Made by a program: the position numbers and the translations under genes. Positions 9,301-18,500 of a stretch of 64,000 bases of DNA are shown here, piece by piece (positions within the stretch are counted from its first letter, which is position 1; the number at the start of each line of letters is the position of its first letter). The stretch comes from Candidatus Rifleibacteriota bacterium (GTDB lineage Bacteria; Riflebacteria; Ozemobacteria; Ozemobacterales; Ozemobacteraceae), in assembly GCA_022704885.1 (NCBI GenBank), contig JAKJFO010000001.1, positions 5,167-69,166 on the forward strand. The letters run 5' to 3'. The notes below the pieces were generated by a model. It did not search any database. It saw only the letters and a program-made list of their open reading frames with translations, and was not told the origin of the DNA.

Positions 9301-9968
9301 CTGATTATCTGGTCAAACGCTCGGTATGGGTCATCGGCGGTGACGGCTGGGCCTATGACATCGGTTACGGCGGACTCGACCACGTTCTCGCCTCTGGCAA
9401 GAACATCAAGCTGCTGGTTCTCGATACCGAAGTCTATTCGAACACCGGTGGTCAGATGAGCAAATCGACTCCGCTCGGCGCCGTTGCCAAGTTTGCAGCC
9501 GGCGGCAAATCGATGCCCAAGAAGGATCTCGGCATGATCGCCATGAGTTATGGCAACATCTACGTCGGCAAGATCAGTCTGGGCGCCAATCCGGCTCACG
9601 CTCTCAAGACCATGCTCGAAGCCGAAGCCTATGATGGCCCGGCTCTGATCATTGCTTACAGCCACTGTATCGCCCACGGCATCGATATGTCACAGGGTCT
9701 GATGGAGCAGAAAAAAGCGGTTGAATCAGGTCACTGGCCGCTCTTCCGCTTCAACCCCGACAACATAGCTCAGGGCAAGAATCCGCTGAGTCTCGATTCG
9801 AAAGAACCAAGCATTCCTCTCGAAGAATACGTTTTCGGTGAAAACCGCTTCAGAATGCTGAAGAAGACCAATCCAGATGCAGCTAAAGCATTCGCCGAGC
9901 AGGCTCAGAAGGACGTCAAGCTCAGATACAGCGTTTACAAGCAGATTTCTGAAATCAAATTCAGCTGA
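6375..9968 (+). CDS. nifJ: Pyruvate:ferredoxin (flavodoxin) oxidoreductase, single-chain
   Basis: The 1197-residue enzyme has all domains in one chain: an N-terminal pyruvate-binding domain (IYPITPSS near residue 29), the gamma domain, two [4Fe-4S] motifs CIQCGMCALVCP (about 698) and CTGCGACISICP (about 753), the proximal cluster CAGCGE (about 832), and a C-terminal thiamine diphosphate domain with GGDGWAYDIGYGG (about 987) and LDTEVYSNTGGQ. It oxidises pyruvate to acetyl-CoA and CO2 and reduces ferredoxin, the central step of anaerobic pyruvate use. The GTG at 6375 has AGGAG at 6362-6366. It is a monocistronic unit with its own promoter and a strong terminator, which suggests high expression. 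Confidence 0.97.
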   Translation: MTKKTYAMMDGNEATALVAHKTNEVIAIYPITPSSNMGEHADAYSAAGQTNVWGTVPTVCEMQSEGGASGAVHGALTTGALTTTFTASQGLLLMIPNMFKIAGELTSTVFHVSARSIACQALSIFGDHSDVMATRQTGFALLASNSVQEAHDMALIAQAATLESRVPFIHFFDGFRTSHEVNKIEILSDDIIKEMIDDNLVFEHRARGLNPDRPSMRGTAQNPDVYFQGRETVNPFYEKTPAIVLKAMKKFAKLTGREYSLFDYVGDPKAERIIVAMGSGAETIHEVVEYLNAKGEKVGLVKARLYRPFSAEHLVKAFPKTTKSIAILDRTKEPGCAGEPLYIDVRNSIGEALENKAAPFTNWPKIVGGRYGLGSKDFTPNQVLAVFENLKQDKPKNHFTVGIVDDVSKTHLELGDSVETGDPKTFSAMFYGLGSDGTVGANKDAIKVIGDHTKNNAQGYFVYDSKKSGSMTISHLRFGEKPLRCPYLVSHANFVACHNFSFIEKYDMLKNLKTGGTFLLETEYSKDEIWDKLPLETQQRLIDKKARFYVINAIKLAESVGLGNRINLFMQTCFFEISKILPRDEYMKYLKDAAKKTYGKKGEEVVKMNWKAIDMAVENLFEVKVPAKATAKTKLKAAMVLKSAPKLVKDVLEPILAGKGDDITVGQMPLDGTYPTGTSQYEKRNVGIYMPAWDSETCIQCGMCALVCPHAAIRTKVYDPKLATKAPKTFKTCKAKGFKEDLGFTVQVAPEDCTGCGACISICPAFQKDASGKKLETKAINLAHKDEAMRANEAENWDFFLNKIPDPDRSLVNINTIKGTQYVKPLIEFSGACAGCGETAYIKLVTQICGDHLMIANATGCSSIYGGNLPTTPYATRADGRGPAWSNSLFEDNAEFGMGMRLATDKMMQEAVELLNKAVGCKCDCSPKLKAIADKILGNAQKTQEEIEAQRANVEELKAAVKSCKDAICVRLAKMADYLVKRSVWVIGGDGWAYDIGYGGLDHVLASGKNIKLLVLDTEVYSNTGGQMSKSTPLGAVAKFAAGGKSMPKKDLGMIAMSYGNIYVGKISLGANPAHALKTMLEAEAYDGPALIIAYSHCIAHGIDMSQGLMEQKKAVESGHWPLFRFNPDNIAQGKNPLSLDSKEPSIPLEEYVFGENRFRMLKKTNPDAAKAFAEQAQKDVKLRYSVYKQISEIKFS

Positions 9969-9983
9969 TCGCTTAGAACCGGC

Positions 9984-10014
9984 AGCCCCCGCTTCGGCGG
10001 GGGCTGTTTTTTTA
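9984..10014 (+). terminator. Strong Rho-independent terminator of nifJ
   Basis: A 10-bp GC-rich stem, CAGCCCCCGC (9984-9993) with GCGGGGGCTG (9998-10007), is closed by a stable TTCG tetraloop and followed by seven T. Confidence 0.95.
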
Positions 10015-10055
10015 CCCTGTATACAACTTCGGGTGCTTCTGATAGAATCAGGCCC

Positions 10056-10565
10056 ATGTCAGTCAAATGCGTAGTTACAATCAGGCCACAGATGATCAAA
10101 GATGCGGCAGATTTTTATCGCATCATCAAAGATGGCAATTTTCCATTTTTCCCGACCAATATCAAGTCGATAACGGCTGAAAAACGCTTTTTGCGAAAGA
10201 GCCGGGAGCAATGGAAAAACAAAAAGGCCTTCAACTTCAGCGTATTGCTCCGTGGTAAAGTTGTCGGCGCCGTAGGCCTTATACCAGAACGCGACCGCCC
10301 CTACAACGTTGAAATTGGTTATTTTATCGACCGTGAACATCATGGTAAAGGCTTCGCCTTACAGGCGGCCTTACAGGCAGAGCTATTCGCAAAAGTTTTC
10401 TGGCCAGAATTGAGAAGGCTGCAGGCAATCATAGTCGTCGATAATGCGCCCAGCATCAGAGTTATCGAAAAAGCCGGCTACAAAAGAGAGGGATGTCTGC
10501 AAAGCTATCTCAGATGTGGTGACAACTACCACGACGCCTATATTTATGGCAAGATCATCAGATAA
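10056..10565 (+). CDS. GNAT-family N-acetyltransferase, RimJ/RimL-like
   Basis: The 169-residue protein has the usual GNAT layout: an acceptor region, NVEIGYFIDREHHGKGFA carrying the acetyl-CoA pyrophosphate loop (about 89-105), and the late strand-helix VVDNAPSIRVIEKAGYKREG typical of RimJ/RimL-type enzymes. It may acetylate a protein N-terminus or a small amine; the substrate cannot be inferred. A -10-like TAGAAT at 10043-10048 is so close to the ATG that the message would be almost leaderless, and no Shine-Dalgarno sequence is seen. Its 3' end overlaps the convergent pfkB-like gene by 8 bp. Confidence 0.85.
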   Translation: MSVKCVVTIRPQMIKDAADFYRIIKDGNFPFFPTNIKSITAEKRFLRKSREQWKNKKAFNFSVLLRGKVVGAVGLIPERDRPYNVEIGYFIDREHHGKGFALQAALQAELFAKVFWPELRRLQAIIVVDNAPSIRVIEKAGYKREGCLQSYLRCGDNYHDAYIYGKIIR

Positions 10566-11550
10566 TAAATTCGATACCGCTGATCTTAACCTGTGACTGA
10601 GCGCCGATGCGTCTGATGATGTTGGCGGCGAGAAAGTTGCCGATCTTCAGACAATCTTCGAGACTCAGTTTTTTGTAAAGCCCGTAGAAAAAGCCGGCCT
10701 GAAAGTTATCGCCGGCACCATTGGTGTCTTTGACGTCTTCGACTTTATAGGCCGAAACCCGGGTTTCGCCTTCGGGGGTGATCGCCACTGCGCCGGCCGA
10801 TCCGAGCTTGACCACTGCCATATTGGTAAAGCGCAACAGTTTGCGGTAATCATCGCTGCCATTATTGATCGCCCGCGCCTCGTCTTCGTTGGCGAACAGC
10901 ACGTCGATGCGTTCGTTCAGGAAACTTTCGATCTGGTCGCGGGAAGACTTGATGACGAAGCTGTCGCCGAGATCGAATGAAATGCGGGTGCCGGCTTTGC
11001 GCGCTATTTCGGCAGCATGGCGGGTAGCAAAATTGATCGGGTTTTCGCCTCTGAATTCGTATGCAGAAAAGTGCAGAAAATCAGAATCCTTGATCAGACT
11101 ATGTAATATCTCATATTCGTAGAGCTGCTTGGCGACGCCGAAATCGAGGCCGAAAGTGCGCTGGCCATCAGGACTGACAAGGGTGTAGCACAACCCGGAA
11201 TTACCGCGCTTGATCGAAACATAGGTATCTATGTCGTTTTCGCGCAGGTTGTTGATGTAATCATAGCCAAAATCATCGCTGCCGACGCAGCCGATAAAGG
11301 CACAGCGCAGGCCAAGATTGCTGGCGCCGTAGATAACATTGGTTGGCGAACCGCCCGGAGCTATCTTTGCCTTGTGGGTAGCCATGATTTTTTCGAGTTT
11401 GCCGAGATTCTCAGGATTCAGCTCGATACTGTTACCTTTGGGCAGATTGAGTTTCTGCAGCATTTCATCGCCAACTTCGGCGATAATGTCGGTAAGGGCA
11501 TCCGAGATCGCTGTAATCTGATATTTTCTGGCCTGTTCGCATTCACTCAT
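10558..11550 (-). CDS. PfkB-family carbohydrate or nucleoside kinase
   Basis: The 330-residue kinase has the N-terminal PfkB signature region with GGSPTNVIYGASNLG (about 66-80), the substrate lid, and the C-terminal motif DTNGAGDNFQAGF whose GAGD holds the anion hole and catalytic Asp. The closest family feel is adenosine kinase-like or ribokinase-like sugar kinases, but the substrate is not determined. I chose ATG 11550 because GGGAG lies 10 bases upstream; a TTG at 11559 would sit on top of that site. A good promoter lies at 11608-11580. Confidence 0.85.
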   Translation of the reverse strand: MSECEQARKYQITAISDALTDIIAEVGDEMLQKLNLPKGNSIELNPENLGKLEKIMATHKAKIAPGGSPTNVIYGASNLGLRCAFIGCVGSDDFGYDYINNLRENDIDTYVSIKRGNSGLCYTLVSPDGQRTFGLDFGVAKQLYEYEILHSLIKDSDFLHFSAYEFRGENPINFATRHAAEIARKAGTRISFDLGDSFVIKSSRDQIESFLNERIDVLFANEDEARAINNGSDDYRKLLRFTNMAVVKLGSAGAVAITPEGETRVSAYKVEDVKDTNGAGDNFQAGFFYGLYKKLSLEDCLKIGNFLAANIIRRIGAQSQVKISGIEFII

Positions 11551-11579
11551 GGCTGGCAACTCCCTTGATAGATGCGCAA

Positions 11580-11608
11580 AGCATAATCGCAGACACAGCC
11601 AAAGTCAA
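11580..11608 (-). promoter_or_regulatory. Promoter of the PfkB-family kinase gene
   Basis: On the minus strand TTGACT (11608-11603) and TATGCT (11585-11580) are separated by 17 bp, upstream of the ATG at 11550. Confidence 0.65.
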
Positions 11609-11642
11609 TTCATTTGCGGCGAAATTGAAGTTGTTGTGATCA

Positions 11643-11671
11643 TTGGCTGAAATTTTCGGTACAAATATGTT
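11643..11671 (+). promoter_or_regulatory. Possible promoter of the Hint-pcrA pair
   Basis: TTGGCT (11643-11648) and TATGTT (11666-11671) are separated by 17 bp. An overlapping TATAAA at 11671-11676 is an alternative -10. A start of transcription near 11678 would precede AAGGA at 11691-11695 and the ATG at 11705. Confidence 0.45.
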
Positions 11672-11704
11672 ATAAAAGATTGTCAACAGAAAGGACGCTT
11701 TGCC

Positions 11705-12817
11705 ATGTTGCCGGCCGACGCCAAAATATTATGCGGAAACACAACTCTGGGCATCACCGAAATCAGGGAAGAACAGGGCATTTCAGGTGCTTCTGGCTGG
11801 TCTGAAATCAACACGACGCGCGTTCGCGATGTTTATGTCAACTACGAACAGCGCACCACTCTGCTGAAGATGATTACCGGTCGTGGTGCAGTTTTGCGCT
11901 GCACTCCAGATCAGTTGTGCTTTGGCCGTATCAACCCGGTAGTCAGAAATTACACGCTGTATCTGCACGAGAGATCTTCTCTCGGTTTCAGAATCGGTCT
12001 GTCGACCGACCTGATGCGCGACCTGCTTGCCATGAACAGTCTCAGACAGGATCTTTTCAACCAGCAGGAAGTAATCGACCGCATCTGGATAATCGAGACG
12101 ACAGCCAATCTGCCTGCTTCAAATTTCATGCTCAAGCACACAGCTTTCAAATATGGTCTGCCTGATATTCCGTTTTCGGCCAGGCAGCCTGATGCAGAAT
12201 TTTCTGAAGAAATGACGCGTGAGATGTTCAACAGCATCGACACGCCATCGCGTGCGCACGAACTTCTGCGTGACTGGCACATGTTCATCGACCACCCGCA
12301 TATCACCATGCGCCTTTCCAGCAGCAAGGACCCGGCTAGCAACGCTATTCAGTTCGTTATTTTTGGCGGGTCGGAAAAGGGCAATGCCAAACGTTTTTCG
12401 CACCTGATACAGATTTCCGGGGCAGTCGACAGTAACCGGGCCGAACACAAGCAGTTCAAGCGCAAGCAGGGCAAGCATGGACTCTGGTTTCTCGAAATTA
12501 CCCGTGATGACCTTGAAGAAGCCGAACTATTTGTTAAAACCCTGTCACATCTCGACAATCTCGAAGTTGTAAAAAAAATCCAGCTGACCCGGAAAGCGCC
12601 ATTTTATATCATGCCGGCTTCGCATATCAAACCCGGCATGCTGGTGCCGGTAACTGGGCGCAATGGCAATATCGACGAAGATACCGTAGCGGTCGTCGAA
12701 GTCGAAGAATACAAGGGCCCGCTTTACAATCTGCAGGTGCGTGATCTGCATAATTTCATCGCCGGCAACTGGGTGGTAATGTGTTATCAGCCTCTCAGCC
12801 GGCTGACCGGAGACTGA
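11705..12817 (+). CDS. Free-standing intein-derived (Hint-like) protein, apparently unable to splice
   Basis: The 370-residue protein has the block order of an intein but stands alone. It opens MLPADAKIL, like the CLPADT start of inteins with Cys1 replaced by the initiator Met. A block-B-like segment ITGRGAVLRCTPDQLCF follows (about residues 58-74), with Gln where the block-B His is expected. A middle part with YTLYLHERSSLGFRIGLS recalls a GIY-YIG-like or related insert. Near the C-terminus a block-F-like LYNLQVRDLHNFIAG runs into WVVMCYQ, where inteins have VVHN before Cys/Ser/Thr. From memory, this arrangement most resembles inteins inserted in UvrD/PcrA helicases. The next gene is exactly such a helicase, starting 2 bp after the stop, without an intein. 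AAGGA at 11691-11695 supports the start. Confidence 0.7.
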   Translation: MLPADAKILCGNTTLGITEIREEQGISGASGWSEINTTRVRDVYVNYEQRTTLLKMITGRGAVLRCTPDQLCFGRINPVVRNYTLYLHERSSLGFRIGLSTDLMRDLLAMNSLRQDLFNQQEVIDRIWIIETTANLPASNFMLKHTAFKYGLPDIPFSARQPDAEFSEEMTREMFNSIDTPSRAHELLRDWHMFIDHPHITMRLSSSKDPASNAIQFVIFGGSEKGNAKRFSHLIQISGAVDSNRAEHKQFKRKQGKHGLWFLEITRDDLEEAELFVKTLSHLDNLEVVKKIQLTRKAPFYIMPASHIKPGMLVPVTGRNGNIDEDTVAVVEVEEYKGPLYNLQVRDLHNFIAGNWVVMCYQPLSRLTGD

Positions 12818-12819
12818 TC

Positions 12820-15075
12820 TTGTTCGACCCAATCGCAGCAACACTCGGCCAACTCAATGAGCCGCAGCTTGAAGCCGTAAAAACCACCGAAGGCCCGCTT
12901 CTGGTAATCGCCGGAGCCGGATCAGGCAAAACCAGAATGCTGACGGTTCGCATCGCTTATCTGATCGAACACTGTCAGGTCGAACCCGATTCGATTCTGG
13001 CGGTAACCTTTACCAACAAGGCTGCGCGCGAAATGCGCGAACGCGTGCAGGATATGGTGCCCGGCGCTCACCGGGTTACTCTGACCACTTTTCACTCGTT
13101 CTGTTGCCAGCTGCTGCGGCGCTGGCACAAGCACGCCGGTTTTGCCGACGGTTTTACAATTTACGACGAATCAGACAGTGAAAAGCTGATCAAGAATGTG
13201 CTCAAGGAGCACAAAGTTGATCCGAAACGCTTTTCGCCAAAAGCAGTGTTGAATTTTATTTCGCAGGCCAAAAACGAACTGGTCAAGCCCGAAGATTACC
13301 AGCAACTGGCAGGGCCAGGCCCCGCGGCCGCAACCACTCAAAAACTCTATGCCTCTTATCAGGCTCAGCTGCAGGTCAATCAGGCAGTAGATTTCGACGA
13401 CCTGATCTTCAAGGCATTCTACATGCTCAGAGACAACCCTGACCTGCTTACCCGTCTGCAGAGCCAGTACAAGTATTTTCTTGTCGATGAATATCAGGAT
13501 ACCAATCATGCGCAGTATCGCCTGATATCGCTGATATCTTCGGCTTCTCGTAATCTCTGCGTGGTTGGCGACGAAGACCAGTCGATTTACAGCTGGCGCG
13601 GCGCTACTATCCGCAATATTCAGGACTTCGCCAAAGATTTTTCCGGCGCGCGCATCGTCAAACTCGAACAGAATTATCGTTCGACCCAGGTAATACTGGA
13701 TGCTGCCGGTGCCGTCATTGCCAGAAACAAAAGCGCGCACCCGAAAAAACTCTGGACCGACAAGTCTGGCGGCGAACTGCTGAGTTTTTATCGAGCCTCA
13801 GATGACCGCGAAGAGGCTGAGCTGGTGGCGCGCCAGATCAGACAGTTCGACAGCAAAGGCATCGAGCTTGGCGAAATGGCGCTGCTTTTTCGCATGAACA
13901 GCCAGAGCCGGCCATTCGAACAGGTATTCAAGAAGGCCGGCATTGCCTACGATATGACCGGCGGCACCAAATTCTTCGACCGCCGTGAAGTTAAAGATAT
14001 TCTTGCTTATCTGCGTTTTATCGATAATCCTAACGACAGCATTTCGCTCGAGCGCATCATAAATACGCCAAAGCGTGGGATTGGCCAGACCAGCATAGAC
14101 AAGCTGGCTGCCGCCGGTCACGGCACTTTGTGGGAAAACGTTCTGATCGAAGGCAGCCAGAACCCAAAAGGCAAAGTTGCGAAATTCTGCCAGCTGATCG
14201 CTGATTTTACTGAAGCAGCAGAATCTTTGAGCGTTTCGCAACTTTGTCACAAGATTATCGACGACATCGAATACATCGACTACCTCAAAAACGACGATCC
14301 TGAGACAGCAGAGGAGCGGGCTCAGAACGTGCAGGCGATCGTTTCTGACATTCGTTATCAGGAAGAAGACAACCGCGAGCTCAAGCTGCACGATTACCTG
14401 GCTGACACCGCGTTGCATGCAGCTGTCGATGATCTCGACCAGAGCCAGCAAAAGGTACATCTGATGACCCTGCACAATGCCAAGGGTCTCGAATTCAAAG
14501 TGGTATTCCTGGTGGGCATGGAAGAAGGAATCTTTCCGCATCATTCCTCGAAGGAAGAGCCGGAGCAGCTCGAAGAAGAACGCCGCCTCGCTTATGTCGG
14601 CATGACCAGAGCGCGTGAGCATCTTCTGATGACCGCCGCCAGTCGGCGCATGATGTTCGGCAGCTGGGGCAGCAACCCGGTTTCGCGTTTTGTCACCGAA
14701 GTGCCGCCACATCTGTTTGCCGGCCGTGGCAGCTCGTCGACTGTGGCGCGGGCAAGCGAACAGGGCAGCGCAATTCCCGGCGCCATACGCAGCAAGCCTG
14801 CGGCAAGCCCCTTCCATACGACAGCGAAATGGTCTTCAGAAAGAAATTCAGCCGTAAATATGAATGATTCTGCTGGCACGACAGCCGGAACCATGGTAAA
14901 TTTAAAGCCGGGCGTAATGGTTACGCACAAAATTTTCGGTCACGGCCGCGTAGAGGAAGCGACAGGAGCTTCTCTGGCCGATTTTCGGGTAACCGTAAGA
15001 TTCGAAAAGCACGGAACCAAAACATTGCTCTTGCAGTATGCCGCACTTCAGGTTATAAATAGCGAAAAAGCATAG
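12820..15075 (+). CDS. pcrA: ATP-dependent DNA helicase, PcrA/UvrD (SF1A)
   Basis: The 751-residue helicase carries all SF1A motifs: Walker A AGAGSGKT (31-38), motif II DEYQDTN, motif III GDEDQSIYSWRGA, motif IV LEQNYRS, motif V LHNAKGLEF and motif VI YVGMTRAREHL, then a C-terminal Tudor-like segment (MVTHKIFGHGRV) that in PcrA binds RNA polymerase. It unwinds DNA 3' to 5' in repair and transcription-replication conflict. I chose TTG 12820: the product then starts FDPIAATLGQLNEPQ, and GGAG lies at 12809-12812; a GTG at 12781 would be buried in the previous gene. Tight spacing implies translational coupling to the Hint-like gene. The intein-prone GDEDQ/SIYSWRG site is uninterrupted. Confidence 0.95.
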   Translation: MFDPIAATLGQLNEPQLEAVKTTEGPLLVIAGAGSGKTRMLTVRIAYLIEHCQVEPDSILAVTFTNKAAREMRERVQDMVPGAHRVTLTTFHSFCCQLLRRWHKHAGFADGFTIYDESDSEKLIKNVLKEHKVDPKRFSPKAVLNFISQAKNELVKPEDYQQLAGPGPAAATTQKLYASYQAQLQVNQAVDFDDLIFKAFYMLRDNPDLLTRLQSQYKYFLVDEYQDTNHAQYRLISLISSASRNLCVVGDEDQSIYSWRGATIRNIQDFAKDFSGARIVKLEQNYRSTQVILDAAGAVIARNKSAHPKKLWTDKSGGELLSFYRASDDREEAELVARQIRQFDSKGIELGEMALLFRMNSQSRPFEQVFKKAGIAYDMTGGTKFFDRREVKDILAYLRFIDNPNDSISLERIINTPKRGIGQTSIDKLAAAGHGTLWENVLIEGSQNPKGKVAKFCQLIADFTEAAESLSVSQLCHKIIDDIEYIDYLKNDDPETAEERAQNVQAIVSDIRYQEEDNRELKLHDYLADTALHAAVDDLDQSQQKVHLMTLHNAKGLEFKVVFLVGMEEGIFPHHSSKEEPEQLEEERRLAYVGMTRAREHLLMTAASRRMMFGSWGSNPVSRFVTEVPPHLFAGRGSSSTVARASEQGSAIPGAIRSKPAASPFHTTAKWSSERNSAVNMNDSAGTTAGTMVNLKPGVMVTHKIFGHGRVEEATGASLADFRVTVRFEKHGTKTLLLQYAALQVINSEKA

Positions 15076-15086
15076 GAGGTTACGAA

Positions 15087-15503
15087 ATGCGATTTTTAAG
15101 ATTTGTCTGGAAGCTGTTTGTAATGGCCAGCGTTTTCGGTATTGGCTACATTATCGGCCGCGAGCACAGCTTTGAAGAAGAAGAAATGTGGGAAGAAGAA
15201 GCCGAAAAAGAAAATAAAACCGGAACCAGCACCAGCAGTGGAACCGGCGTGGAAAAAGAATTTACCTACGAGAACCAGGCAGCGACCAGAGTCTCTATCG
15301 TTGGCACTTTTAATGACTGGAACAAGGATGCCAATCCGATGACGCTTGAAAACGGCACCTGGAAAACCCGCATCAATCTCAAACCGGGCAAGCATGAATA
15401 CCAGTTCGTAATCAACGATACCGATTGGGTTACCGATCCGAAGCAGGACAAGTCTGCAGAAAACAAATACGAAGGCAAGAATTCGGTAATTGAAATCGGC
15501 TGA
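15087..15503 (+). CDS. Membrane-anchored protein with a CBM48/AMPK-type glycogen-binding domain
   Basis: The 138-residue protein has one N-terminal membrane helix (about 8-24), a very acidic linker rich in Glu then Thr/Ser/Gly (about 28-55), and a C-terminal early-set domain with RVSIVGTFNDWN, the classic glucan-binding turn of AMPK-beta and CBM48, ending LKPGKHEYQFVINDTDWVTDP. It has no catalytic domain. AGGAGG just upstream supports the ATG. It lies 12 bp after pcrA. The glucan link fits the pullulanase at 33-36 kb, but a direct partnership is speculation. Confidence 0.8.
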   Translation: MRFLRFVWKLFVMASVFGIGYIIGREHSFEEEEMWEEEAEKENKTGTSTSSGTGVEKEFTYENQAATRVSIVGTFNDWNKDANPMTLENGTWKTRINLKPGKHEYQFVINDTDWVTDPKQDKSAENKYEGKNSVIEIG

Positions 15504-15577
15504 TAATCAGCCTGCAGACATAATTTCTGTGACCGTTAATTACTGCACGTATTGAGTAAAAAGAAAGTTATCGCAAA

Positions 15578-18500
15578 ATGGTCAAGAAAATCTATCTCGA
15601 GGAAATCTGCGACCGCGAAAACCTCAAAAGTTTTCTGAGTCGCTTTCGCCGTTTGACTGGCCTCAACATAGTGCCGTTCAATGAACGCGGCGAAGCCGTC
15701 ATTGGCAAGCTCGAAGATGTTTTCAAAGGCATGGCCGATGCCTCTGAGTTTGTTGAATATCCGACTACCGAAATTATCGAGCGGCCTGACGGCTCACAGG
15801 TCAGGCTGATGAAGCTCGAGTATCGCGGCCATCTTTATGGCGCCATACTACTGGGACCCTTCCTTTTCTCAGCGTCGCAATACAAAGGCAAACAGAAGCT
15901 GCCGGTCATGACCGAAGAGCAGATTGAAGCTGCAGTTGAATCGGTCGAGAGCTTTTTCATTCAGATGATCGACCTCGCCGCTGAAAAGGAATCTCTTGCC
16001 CGCAAAGAGAAGATTCTCTCGGTTCTCGAAGAAGCTTCGAACATCATGAATTCAAGCCTTGAGTTTCAGAACCTGCTTGAATTTCTGATGGATATCGCAA
16101 TCGAAATCACCGGCGCCACCTGTGGTGCTCTGCTGCTGCGCAAAGAGGGCAAAAACTATCTTGAGGTAGCGGTTGCCAGAGGCAAATACCCACAGGAAGT
16201 AAAAAAGATCAGAGTTCCCTTCGGCGAAGGCATCACCGGCTGGGTTGCCAGCAACAAAGAAGCTCTTAACGTACCTAACGTTCTGCTTGAACCCCGCTAC
16301 ATCGAAACTCCCGAAACCATATATTCAGAAATGGCCGTGCCTCTGCTGGTCGGCGATAATCTGATTGGCGTCGTTGCTGTTGATTCCTCAGAGCTCAACG
16401 CCTTTTCGAAAGATGACGTGCTTTCTCTCAACACACTGGCCTCGATGGTCACCAAAGTGCTCGAAAACGCGAGACTGCTGGCGAACTCGAACCAGAAGCT
16501 CAAAGAACTCTCGCGCGTATTCAGTATTTCTGAATCTCTGTCAGCTCGCACTCTCGACCGGGTCGGATACTGCAATACCCTCAAGGAAGTATGTGACGCT
16601 CTCGACTGCAGCGCTGCCTCTCTTATGCTCTATAACAGCGACAAAGAAGAGCTGGTCATGCATGCTTTTGCCGGGCTTCCCGAAGAACTTGACTCATTGA
16701 CGATTCCTAATGGCAAGGGCTATCACGGCTGGGTGGCAACCCAGCAGCGGCCGCTGCTCATCCAGGATATCCAGCGCGACAATACTATCCAGAAATGCAA
16801 CTTTCTCGATCACTTTGCCAGAGCTGCACTGGTTGTGCCCTTGATGTCTTCTGACAATCGTTTCATCGGCTCTCTGTCGATCTATCACACCGATGAGTCC
16901 GACCCGATCTCAGACTCCGACCAGGATTTGCTCAACACCATTGGCCGCATCATCACGTCGCATTTCGAAAACGAGCGCCTGTTCAACGATTCAAAGCGCA
17001 AACTCGACTACCTGTCGACTCTATACAAGGTTGGTTATTCGGTTTCGAAGACTCTCAACATCTCGAAGCTGTTCGACACCATTCTGCAGCAAGTCCAGGA
17101 AGTCATGAACGTCGAAAACTGTTCGCTGATGGCCTACGACCCGCTTACAGAGACTCTTACTCTTGACGCTGCCATTGGCCTGCCGAAAGATATGGTCGGG
17201 CAGATTCAGGTAAAGGTCGGGGAAGGCATCGCCGGCTGGGTTGCGCAGAATCGCAAGCCGGTGCTGTTGAAGGATGTTTCCAAAGATATTCGCTTCGCCA
17301 ACCACCATGGCCGCCTCGATTACAAAACAAGATCGGTTCTTTCGGTACCGATCATGCACGACAGCGCGCTGCTCGGCGTTCTCAACGTCAACAACAAGCG
17401 CAGCGGTGAAGCTTTTTTCGAAGACGACCAGAACCTGCTGCTTGGCATTTCGGGGCAGATTTCGCAGGCTATTGCCAACGCCAGTCTGCATGAAAAAACC
17501 GATATGCAGGTTGCCGAACTCAGCCTGATTCAGGAACTCGGCAAGGCGGTCAACTCGTCGCTCGATCTCGACTCGGTTCTCAATTATTTTATCGATATGA
17601 CCACGCGCATCACCGATTCTGACCGGGCCACTCTGATGCTCTACGATGACACTACCCAGGAGCTCTATGTCGAAGTAAGCCGCGGTTTTGAAGACCCTGA
17701 AGTTCTTGAGGTCAGACTCAGGCTTGGCGAAGGTGTTGCCGGCCGGGCCGCGCAGCTCAAACGTCCGATCAAAATCGAAAATACCGGCAAAAGCGCAGAC
17801 TACAAAGAACTGCCCAATTTAAAACGCAAAACCGATCTGACCCTTATTTCGGCGCCGCTGATCAACAAAGATAACCTTGTCGGCGTTATCAACTGCGAAC
17901 GCGTGCTAAGCAAAAAGGGGCCATTCACCCCTGAAAATCTCGATCTGCTAGAAACACTCGGTTCGCAGGCTTCTATTGCCATCGAAAACGCCAGACTTTA
18001 TCACAACCTGCTCAACGTCTACCTCGAAACTATCAGATCGCTGGCCGCCGCCATCGATGCCAAAGACAGCTACACGCATGGTCATTCGCGCCGCGTCACT
18101 GATCTGAGCGTCGGTATCGCTCTCGAAATGGGGTTGTCGCGCAGCGAAGTCGATACCATTCGACATGCCTCGCTGCTGCATGATGTCGGCAAAATCGGCA
18201 TTTCCGAACAGATTCTGCTCAAGCCCGGTCGACTGACCGACGACGAATTCGAAACGATCAAGTCACACCCGCACATCGGTGCCGGTATTCTCAATTCGAT
18301 CGAGTTTCTCAAAAATGTCTGTGAGATAATCAAGCATCATCACGAACGTTTCGACGGGAAAGGCTATCCCAGCGGTCTGTCAGGCATGAATATTCCGCTT
18401 GGCTCGCGCATTATCTGCGTAGCAGACTCATTCGACGCTATCACCTCATGCCGACCCTATCGCAAACCGCTCACCTTCGCTGAAGCGACCGAAGAGGTCA

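Noticed and set aside
13560..13620. Intein inside the PcrA gene
   Set aside because: GDEDQSIYSWRGA and the Walker A motif are continuous; only the separate upstream gene is intein-like.
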